Shown here: in pieces, positions 12,608 through 18,056 of the stretch
How positions within the stretch are numbered: the stretch's first letter is position 1
Layout of the letters: every line of letters starts with the position of its first letter
IMG/VR virus record: IMGVR_UViG_3300006875_000208
Location: 1 to 21,253 of that record
Length of the DNA: 21,253 nt
Source of the DNA: a virus
Reading direction: 5' to 3' (one strand)
Notes under the pieces: model-generated
Seen by the model: the letters and a program-made list of their open reading frames with translations, nothing else
Told to the model about the DNA's origin: nothing
Databases searched by the model: none
Position numbers and translations under genes: made by a program

Positions 12608-12904
12608 ATGGAACAGCCAGTAAAAGAAACTGAGAATAAGTTTGGGAACCTTCCTGGGCCTGGTCCCGGCAGACCTAAGGGCGTGCCTAACAAGACTACG
12701 CAATTAGCTAAAAACGTCATCTCTATGGCAGCAGAGAGACTTGGCGGAACAGAGCGTATGGTCGAGTGGGCAAAGGAAAGCCCTGCAAATGAGCGCGCTT
12801 TCTGGACGGTTATCTATCCGAAAGTTCTGCCGCTACAGATTAACGCGGACATTGAAGCTAACATCGCGGTAAGGGGCGCGCTTGTGTGGAAGACACCGAG
12901 CTAA
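12608..12904 (+). CDS. terS: Terminase small subunit-like protein (TerS)
   Basis: This 98-aa protein would recognise the phage DNA for packaging and load TerL. It has the usual GPGRPKGVPNKTT basic start of this TerS group, then a helical part (MAAERLGGTERMVEWAKE) and the ending AFWTVIYPKVLPLQ. Position immediately before TerL strongly supports it, and TerL starts inside its last codons. The ribosome site is weak, so expression may rely on coupling with the upstream genes. Length is short but typical for this type. Confidence 0.8.
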   Translation: MEQPVKETENKFGNLPGPGPGRPKGVPNKTTQLAKNVISMAAERLGGTERMVEWAKESPANERAFWTVIYPKVLPLQINADIEANIAVRGALVWKTPS

Positions 12905-15000
12905 AAACAATTGAAAGCCCGTATGAGCCGCGAAAGCAGTTCATGCCTCTCCATCTGCGTGAGACGCGATGGGGTATTGTCGTTGCACATCGCCGCGCTG
13001 GGAAGACAGTCGCCTGCGTCAACGACCTAATCAAAGAGGCTGCGTGCTGCATTAAGCCAAACCCACGCTTCGCTTACATCGCGCCACAGCTTAACCAAGC
13101 CAAAGACATCGCCTGGCAGTATCTGCTCGAATACACCGAATGCTTTGGTGATGAGCGCAAGGTAAACGCCTCAGAGCTTTGGATTGAGCTTCCGAACAAT
13201 AACGCTCGTATCCGCATTTACGGTGCTGACAACCCAGATCGCCTGCGTGGTATCTATCTCGACGGCTGCGTGATGGACGAGTTTGGGGACATGAACCCGA
13301 CTGTCTGGACGCAAGTTATCCGCCCTGCGCTATCAGACCGCAAAGGCTGGGCCATCTTCATCGGCACGCCCAAGGGTAAGAACGTGTTCTACGACCTCTG
13401 GCAGAACGCAGAGACTGACGAAGACTGGTCGCGCCTGATGCTGAAGGCTTCTGAGACTGGTCTGCTGGACAACAAGGAACTCAATGACGCTCGCCGCATG
13501 ATGAGCGAAGACGAGTTTAACCAAGAATACGAGTGCAGCTTCGACGCAGCCATTCGGGGCGCATATTACGGCAAAGAGTTTTCAGATGCAGACGCAGAAG
13601 CACGAATTACATCTGTTCCTTATGACCCATCTCTACCAGTCCACACTGCTTGGGACTTGGGTATGTCCGACAGCACCGTCATCTGGTTCGTCCAAGCGCA
13701 TGGCGGAGAAACCCGCTGGATTGATTGTCTCAAGGGTGAAGGTGTTGGCTTAGACTGGTATGTGAAGCAGCTACAGGACAAGCCTTACGTCTGGGGCAAC
13801 CACTATCTCCCGCATGACGTTCGTGTCCGTGAGCTTGGAACAGGCAAGAGCCGCTTAGAGGTTCTACAGGAGCTTGGCCTGCGTAACATTGAGATTGCAC
13901 CACGCATGGATGTCATCGATGGCATTCAGGCTCTCAGGATGCTTCTGCCGCGCTCTTGGTTCGACAAAGACAACTGCAAGACTGGCATTGAGGCGCTGAG
14001 AATGTATCGACGCATCTACGACGATAAGCGCCAAGAGTTTCAGTCTCACCCGTATCACGACTGGTGTTTTACTGGAGACACTCAAGTCTTGACGCGTAAC
14101 GGAATGTATCAGATAAGCAACCTACCAGAAACAGGTGAGGTTCTTACGCGATGCGGCTGGAAGCGATACGAAAACCCGAGGGTGACGAGGCGCAATGCAA
14201 ATCTTGTGGAGGTGCTGTTCACAGACGGCCTTTCGGTGAGATGCACGCCGGATCATATGTTCATGACGGAAAACGGGTGGAAATACGCAGAACACCTAGA
14301 GATGGGTTCCAAAATCCAGTCGTCCTTGACGCTCTCACGCAGTATTTCGATGGCAGTCTCTACCGCTTATACCCAAGCGACAGGTATTTTGCTAAAGGGG
14401 GCAAGCGCCTTCACAGGGCTGTTTGGCAAGATGCCTTTGGTCCAATCCCGCATGGCTGTCATATCCACCACAGGGACGCAAATCCTGCGAACAACGCACT
14501 TGAGAACCTTGAGTGCATTGACGCAGACGAGCATCTCAAAATCCCACGTTCAGATGGACTGGAAAAGCGCGGAGGAAAGCACTTCTCTGACAGCGCAAGA
14601 CAAGCCGCTGCAAACTGGCATCGCTCAGAAGAGGGGAGGTTGTGGCACAAGCGCCATGCTGAACGCAGTCAGAGTTGGAAAAAGTGGCGGCGTGAGCCAA
14701 GAAATTGTCAGCATTGTGGCCAAGAGTTTCAAGCGCTTATTCGAGAAAATGGTAAGCAGCAGCAAAAATTCTGCCATGCGAACTGCAAGGCCTCTCACTA
14801 TCGCCAGCGTAAGACGCTTAGAGGCGACTGAGGACGTTTGGTGCATAACTGTTCCCGGGGTTGAGGAGTTTTCTCTCAGCAATGGGGCAGTTGTCCATAA
14901 CTGCTCACACTACGCAGACGCTGCAAGATACTTTGCCATAGCGCATCGCGAACAAATGGGTTATACGCCTATAAAGCGCAATATCCGTGGAATTGTCTAA
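12886..15000 (+). CDS. terL: Terminase large subunit with intein (TerL precursor)
   Basis: The DNA-packaging motor and nuclease, made as a 704-aa precursor. The ATPase domain has Walker A AHRRAGKT (about residues 34-41), Walker B IYLDGCVMDE (123-132; acidic D131/E132), and the motif IGTPKG (159-164). The nuclease domain has AWDLGMSDST (D257), LPHD (D311) and YADAARY (D678 of the precursor). A 279-aa intein lies between W393 and Cys673. Removal would leave a 425-aa TerL, a usual length, with HDW joined to CSHYAD. The GTG at 12886 is supported by AAGGGG seven bases upstream and overlaps TerS by 19 bases. Residues of both motor and nuclease look intact, so function after splicing is likely. Confidence 0.94.
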   Translation: MEDTELKTIESPYEPRKQFMPLHLRETRWGIVVAHRRAGKTVACVNDLIKEAACCIKPNPRFAYIAPQLNQAKDIAWQYLLEYTECFGDERKVNASELWIELPNNNARIRIYGADNPDRLRGIYLDGCVMDEFGDMNPTVWTQVIRPALSDRKGWAIFIGTPKGKNVFYDLWQNAETDEDWSRLMLKASETGLLDNKELNDARRMMSEDEFNQEYECSFDAAIRGAYYGKEFSDADAEARITSVPYDPSLPVHTAWDLGMSDSTVIWFVQAHGGETRWIDCLKGEGVGLDWYVKQLQDKPYVWGNHYLPHDVRVRELGTGKSRLEVLQELGLRNIEIAPRMDVIDGIQALRMLLPRSWFDKDNCKTGIEALRMYRRIYDDKRQEFQSHPYHDWCFTGDTQVLTRNGMYQISNLPETGEVLTRCGWKRYENPRVTRRNANLVEVLFTDGLSVRCTPDHMFMTENGWKYAEHLEMGSKIQSSLTLSRSISMAVSTAYTQATGILLKGASAFTGLFGKMPLVQSRMAVISTTGTQILRTTHLRTLSALTQTSISKSHVQMDWKSAEESTSLTAQDKPLQTGIAQKRGGCGTSAMLNAVRVGKSGGVSQEIVSIVAKSFKRLFEKMVSSSKNSAMRTARPLTIASVRRLEATEDVWCITVPGVEEFSLSNGAVVHNCSHYADAARYFAIAHREQMGYTPIKRNIRGIV
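14065..14901 (+). other. Intein in TerL with filler core; splicing blocks intact
   Basis: A 279-aa protein-splicing element in the terL frame. N-terminal block A starts with Cys1 (CFTGDTQVLTRNG); block B is SVRCTPDHMFMT with the TxxH motif (T61, H64); a GWKYAEHLEMGSKI segment completes the N-terminal Hint half (to residue 84). The C-terminal half has VWCITVPGVEEFSL (block F, with Cys instead of the usual Asp) and GAVVHN before Cys+1 (block G). All expected splicing residues are present, so it should splice. Between about residues 85 and 240 the terL-frame sequence is Ser/Thr/Ala-rich, without motifs, because the DNA there encodes an HNH protein in another frame. The insertion site lies at the conserved SHxADAxRY catalytic motif of TerL, typical of inteins. 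Confidence 0.93.
14151..14831 (+). CDS. Out-of-frame HNH homing endonuclease inside the intein
   Basis: A 226-aa frame lying +2 relative to terL, wholly inside the intein. The core is an HNH_3-type nuclease: KRLHRAVWQDAFGPIPHG, then HIHHRDANPANNALENL and DADEHL (metal-site/catalytic candidates H106/H107, N119, H128). It is followed by a DNA-binding-like segment (NWHRSEEGRLWHKRH) and a C-terminal zinc ribbon (C186, C189, C208, C212). It stops at TGA 14829-14831, right before intein block F. The start is uncertain: ATG 14151 has GAGG ten bases upstream, ATG 14241 has no spacing, and GTG 14277 has GGA six bases upstream. The first about 50 residues overlap intein block B and may not be part of the enzyme. 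It likely cuts terL alleles lacking the intein and so spreads it (family knowledge plus inference). Confidence 0.85.
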   Translation: MRLEAIRKPEGDEAQCKSCGGAVHRRPFGEMHAGSYVHDGKRVEIRRTPRDGFQNPVVLDALTQYFDGSLYRLYPSDRYFAKGGKRLHRAVWQDAFGPIPHGCHIHHRDANPANNALENLECIDADEHLKIPRSDGLEKRGGKHFSDSARQAAANWHRSEEGRLWHKRHAERSQSWKKWRREPRNCQHCGQEFQALIRENGKQQQKFCHANCKASHYRQRKTLRGD

Positions 15001-15302
15001 TGAAGTCTCCTGCTTGGCAACGCAAAGAGGGAAAATCGCCTTCTGGTGGGCTAAACGCCAAAGGTCGTGCGTCTGCCAAAGCGCAGGGAATGAACCTGAA
15101 AGCGCCTGTTAAATCCGGCGATAATCCACGGAGGGCATCATTCTTAGCACGCATGGGCAATATGCCTGGTCCAGAACGCGATGAGAAGGGAAGACCAACC
15201 CGCCTCCTCTTATCGCTGCAAGCGTGGGGTGCGTCATCAAAAGCAGACGCGAAATCCAAAGCCAAAGCCATTTCCGCTAGAAACAAAGGAAAGTCCAAAT
15301 GA
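15000..15302 (+). CDS. DUF6321-like small basic protein, 100 aa
   Basis: Lys/Ala/Ser-rich protein starting MKSPAWQRKEGKSPSGGLNA and continuing KGRASAKAQGMNLKAPVKSG. That opening matches a small phage family I know as DUF6321, of unknown function. The start ATG overlaps the TerL stop (TAATG) and its stop overlaps the next ATG (ATGA). Strongly basic tail (KADAKSKAKAISARNKGKSK). DNA binding is possible. Family assignment is from memory of the motif. Confidence 0.7.
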   Translation: MKSPAWQRKEGKSPSGGLNAKGRASAKAQGMNLKAPVKSGDNPRRASFLARMGNMPGPERDEKGRPTRLLLSLQAWGASSKADAKSKAKAISARNKGKSK

Positions 15303-15451
15303 AGATGGGTTTGTATGCGAATATTGCTGCCAAGAAGGCACGGATCAAGGCTGGCTCTGGCGAAAAGATGCGCAAGCCGGGAACAAAAGGTGCGCCTACT
15401 GCCGCTGCATTTAAGGCTGCCGCCAAGACTGCTAAGGGCAAAAAGAAGTGA
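15299..15451 (+). CDS. 50-aa Lys-rich protein
   Basis: Product MKMGLYANIAAKKARIKAGS followed by GEKMRKPGTKGAP and a Lys/Ala tail. The LYANI.AKK.RI.AGSGEKMRKPG pattern is a recurrent small protein in phage packaging/portal regions, of unknown function. ATGA overlap upstream; its TGA overlaps the next GTG start. Confidence 0.72.
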   Translation: MKMGLYANIAAKKARIKAGSGEKMRKPGTKGAPTAAAFKAAAKTAKGKKK

Positions 15452-15597
15452 AGGGCGTAAAGCACTACCTGCCTAACGGCACCGAGTGGAAAGGCCCCAC
15501 GCATAAAATGGGGACATCTCTGTTCACTGGCAAAGAGCATGGTAAGACTTCTAAGAAACTCATGCACTTCAAAGACATCAAGGGTAAAAAGAAATGA
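15448..15597 (+). CDS. 49-aa Lys-rich protein
   Basis: GTG start overlaps the upstream TGA. Product begins MKGVKHYLPNGTEWKGPTHK and ends HFKDIKGKKK. Length, basicity and coupling match the neighbours. No domain named; function unknown. Confidence 0.65.
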   Translation: MKGVKHYLPNGTEWKGPTHKMGTSLFTGKEHGKTSKKLMHFKDIKGKKK

Positions 15598-15770
15598 AGA
15601 AGCTCGACGCTGCTGCAAAGAAGATTGCTAAGGTCCTCGGTGAATACAAGCGCGGAGAGCTTCACGCTGGCATCAACCCCAAGGGGCCAAAGAAGGCTCC
15701 GATGGCTAAGTCACGCAAGCAAGCTATCGCTATTGCGCTGTCTGAAGCCGGTAAATCGAAAAAGAAGTAA
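15594..15770 (+). CDS. DUF6496-like small basic protein, 58 aa
   Basis: MKKLDAAAKKIAKVLGEYKR then GELHAGINPKGPKKAPMAKS and RKQAIAIALSEAGKSKKK. The EYKRGELHxG ... SRKQAIAIALSEAGKSKKK pattern is a known small family (DUF6496) in bacteria and phages, of unknown function. ATG overlaps the upstream TGA. Last of the four basic genes before the portal. Confidence 0.75.
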   Translation: MKKLDAAAKKIAKVLGEYKRGELHAGINPKGPKKAPMAKSRKQAIAIALSEAGKSKKK

Positions 15771-15779
15771 GGCGGAACT

Positions 15780-18056
15780 ATGGCCTATCGTAAGAACGCA
15801 AAGCCTTCCAACGAGGAAGTTATGGACGCAATGCCGCTTGATGACGGCATGGAGATCGACGTTGAGGCTGCGACTGACGAAGGCGAAGCTATGACCGACG
15901 AAGAGCTTCAGAACATCGTCGCTGGCGAGATTGATGACGCTCAAGCCTATATTGATGACGTTATCTCTCCAGAGCGCGCTGAAGCTGGGCAGTATTACAA
16001 GGGTGAGCCTTTCGGAAACGAAGAGGAAGGCCGCTCTCAAGTCGTGTCGATGGATGTCCGTGATACGGTGCAGGCTATCATGCCGAGCATTATGCGGGTG
16101 TTCTTTGGCTCTTCAAACGTAGTTGAATATGCTCCGAACCGCGCTGAAGACATTCAGGTTGCCGAGCAAGCCACTGACTATGTCAACTACTGTTTGACAC
16201 GCGACAACAACCTTTTCATCCATAGCTATGCAATGTTTAAGGATGCTCTCATCCGCAAGAACGGCTTCGGCAAGGTCTGGTGGGACGAGAAGGAAGACGT
16301 AAAGACCTACGAGATTGAGGGCATCGACGAGAACGCTTACATGGTTCTCATGTCCGACCCAGAAGTTGAGCTTCGTGAGGTTGAAGTCGAATACTCTGAA
16401 ACTGAGATGATGACCCCTGAAGGCATCGCTACAGTTGTCCAGATGCCGACCTACAGCGCAACAGTTGTTCGCAAGGAGAAAGAAGGCCGCCTTAACGTTG
16501 CTGCGCTGCCTCCTGAAGAGCTTCTGATTGACCGCCGCGCTAAGTCCATCAACGACTTTGAGTTTATCGGACATCGTCGTTACATGACTGTCTCTGAGCT
16601 TGTGGCTATGGGCTATGAGCAGGACGAAGTTGAAAACCTTGGCTACGAGACGCAGGACGACTTCGAAGGCAACCAAGAGACTTTTGACCGCAACCCGCAG
16701 GCAACCATCCTTGGCGCTGGCCGGACTGACGTATCAGCTAAGAAGGTTCTCTACATTGAAGGCTATCTCTACGTTGACATGGACGGAGACGGCATTGCGG
16801 AGCTTCGTAAGGTCTGCGTTGGTGGTTCTGCTTATAAGGTTCTGCACCAAGAAGCTGTAGACGACCATCCGTTCTTTGATTTCTGCCCAGACCCAGAGCC
16901 TCACACGTTCTTCGGTATGTCTGTTGCAGACGTTGTGATGGACATTCAGCGCATCAAGTCGTCAATCATGCGCAACACGCTGGATAGCTTGGCTCAGTCC
17001 ATCTATCCCCGTATGGGTGTGGTTGAAGGCCAGGCTTCGATTGAAGACGTTCTGAACACCGAAGTTGGCGGCATCATCCGCATGAAGCAGCAAGGCGCTG
17101 TGCAGCCGTTCGTAACGCCGAACGTGTCTCAGGCAGCTTTCCCCATGCTGCAATACATGGATGAGGTTAAGGAGAGCCGCACAGGCATCACCAAGGCATC
17201 TGCTGGCCTTGACCCGTCTGCACTGGCTTCTGGCACTGCAACGGCTGTAAACGCCGCTGTAACGGCCTCTCAGCAGCACATCGAGCTTATCTGCCGCATC
17301 TTTGCCGAGACTGGCTTTAAGACGCTGATGGCTAAGGCTCTTAAGTTGTTGGTAAAGAACCAAGACAAGCCCCGTATCGTTCGTCTGCGCAACCAGTTCG
17401 TTCCCATTGACCCGCGTGTCTGGGACGCAAACATGGACGTTGTGGTGAATGTGGCGCTTGGCACTGGCTCCGACCAGCAGAAGATGGCCTTCCTGAACGT
17501 CATCGCTCAGAAGCAAGAGATGCTGTTGCAGCAACTTGGCCCAATGAACAACCCGCTGGTGTCTCTGAACGGCTACTACAACACGCTTGAGCAGATGCTA
17601 TCTGTTGCAGGCTTCAAAGACGTTACGCAGTTCTTCACCGACCCGCAGAACTTCCAGCCGCCCGCTCCGACACCGCCTCCGCCCAGCCCAGAGCAAATCT
17701 TGGCACAGGTTCAGGCGCAGAGCATCCAGGCTGACATCCAGAAGAAGGCCGCAGAGCTTGAGCTTCAGCGTGAAGAGATGCTGCTGAAGGATGACCGGGA
17801 GCGCGACAAGATTGACGCAGATGTCATGATTAAGGCTGCTGAGATTGAGGCTAAGTATGGCACGGCTGTAAACACGGCTAACATCGAAGCCCTGATGCAG
17901 CGTGACCGCGAACTTCTCCGTCAGCAAGGCAATGTCCAGAAAGCTATGGTTGCCGCACAGCAGCAAGCCCAAGCCGCACAGGAACAGCAGCTTGTTGACC
18001 AGTTAGCACAAGAGCAGATGGCTCAGATTGCAGCCCAAGAACAGGGGATGATGTAA
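15780..18056 (+). CDS. Portal protein, 758 aa
   Basis: The portal ring forms the DNA channel at a capsid vertex and holds TerL during packaging. Evidence: size, position after the terminase genes, and typical sequences such as GQYYKGEPFGNEEEGRSQVV, VRDTVQAIMPSIMRVFFGS, GFGKVWWDEKEDVKTYE and YMDEVKESRTGITKASAGLD. An acidic N-terminal about 60 residues precedes the fold. The C-terminal about 130 residues form a Gln/Ala-rich coiled coil (KKAAELELQREEMLL ... QAQAAQEQQLVDQLAQEQ), like the barrel of P22-type portals. The ATG has GGCGGA upstream. The following gene starts at its stop (TAATGG). Confidence 0.92.
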   Translation: MAYRKNAKPSNEEVMDAMPLDDGMEIDVEAATDEGEAMTDEELQNIVAGEIDDAQAYIDDVISPERAEAGQYYKGEPFGNEEEGRSQVVSMDVRDTVQAIMPSIMRVFFGSSNVVEYAPNRAEDIQVAEQATDYVNYCLTRDNNLFIHSYAMFKDALIRKNGFGKVWWDEKEDVKTYEIEGIDENAYMVLMSDPEVELREVEVEYSETEMMTPEGIATVVQMPTYSATVVRKEKEGRLNVAALPPEELLIDRRAKSINDFEFIGHRRYMTVSELVAMGYEQDEVENLGYETQDDFEGNQETFDRNPQATILGAGRTDVSAKKVLYIEGYLYVDMDGDGIAELRKVCVGGSAYKVLHQEAVDDHPFFDFCPDPEPHTFFGMSVADVVMDIQRIKSSIMRNTLDSLAQSIYPRMGVVEGQASIEDVLNTEVGGIIRMKQQGAVQPFVTPNVSQAAFPMLQYMDEVKESRTGITKASAGLDPSALASGTATAVNAAVTASQQHIELICRIFAETGFKTLMAKALKLLVKNQDKPRIVRLRNQFVPIDPRVWDANMDVVVNVALGTGSDQQKMAFLNVIAQKQEMLLQQLGPMNNPLVSLNGYYNTLEQMLSVAGFKDVTQFFTDPQNFQPPAPTPPPPSPEQILAQVQAQSIQADIQKKAAELELQREEMLLKDDRERDKIDADVMIKAAEIEAKYGTAVNTANIEALMQRDRELLRQQGNVQKAMVAAQQQAQAAQEQQLVDQLAQEQMAQIAAQEQGMM

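Noticed and set aside
14277-14831. HNH displaced by two compensating sequencing errors from a normal fused intein
   Set aside because: Not fully excluded, but the HNH frame has its own stop with a complete zinc-ribbon end before block F, and the terL frame is open throughout; errors would have to occur at both edges. Raw reads or relatives would settle it.
14065-14901. Group I intron with an HNH endonuclease in terL
   Set aside because: The terL frame runs unbroken through the whole element and encodes intein blocks A, B, F and G with Cys1 and His-Asn before Cys+1. An intron would not preserve these.
16113-17534. Two long antisense frames (187 and 190 aa) within the portal gene
   Set aside because: Typical mirror frames of a codon-biased gene; the portal frame carries the family signatures.
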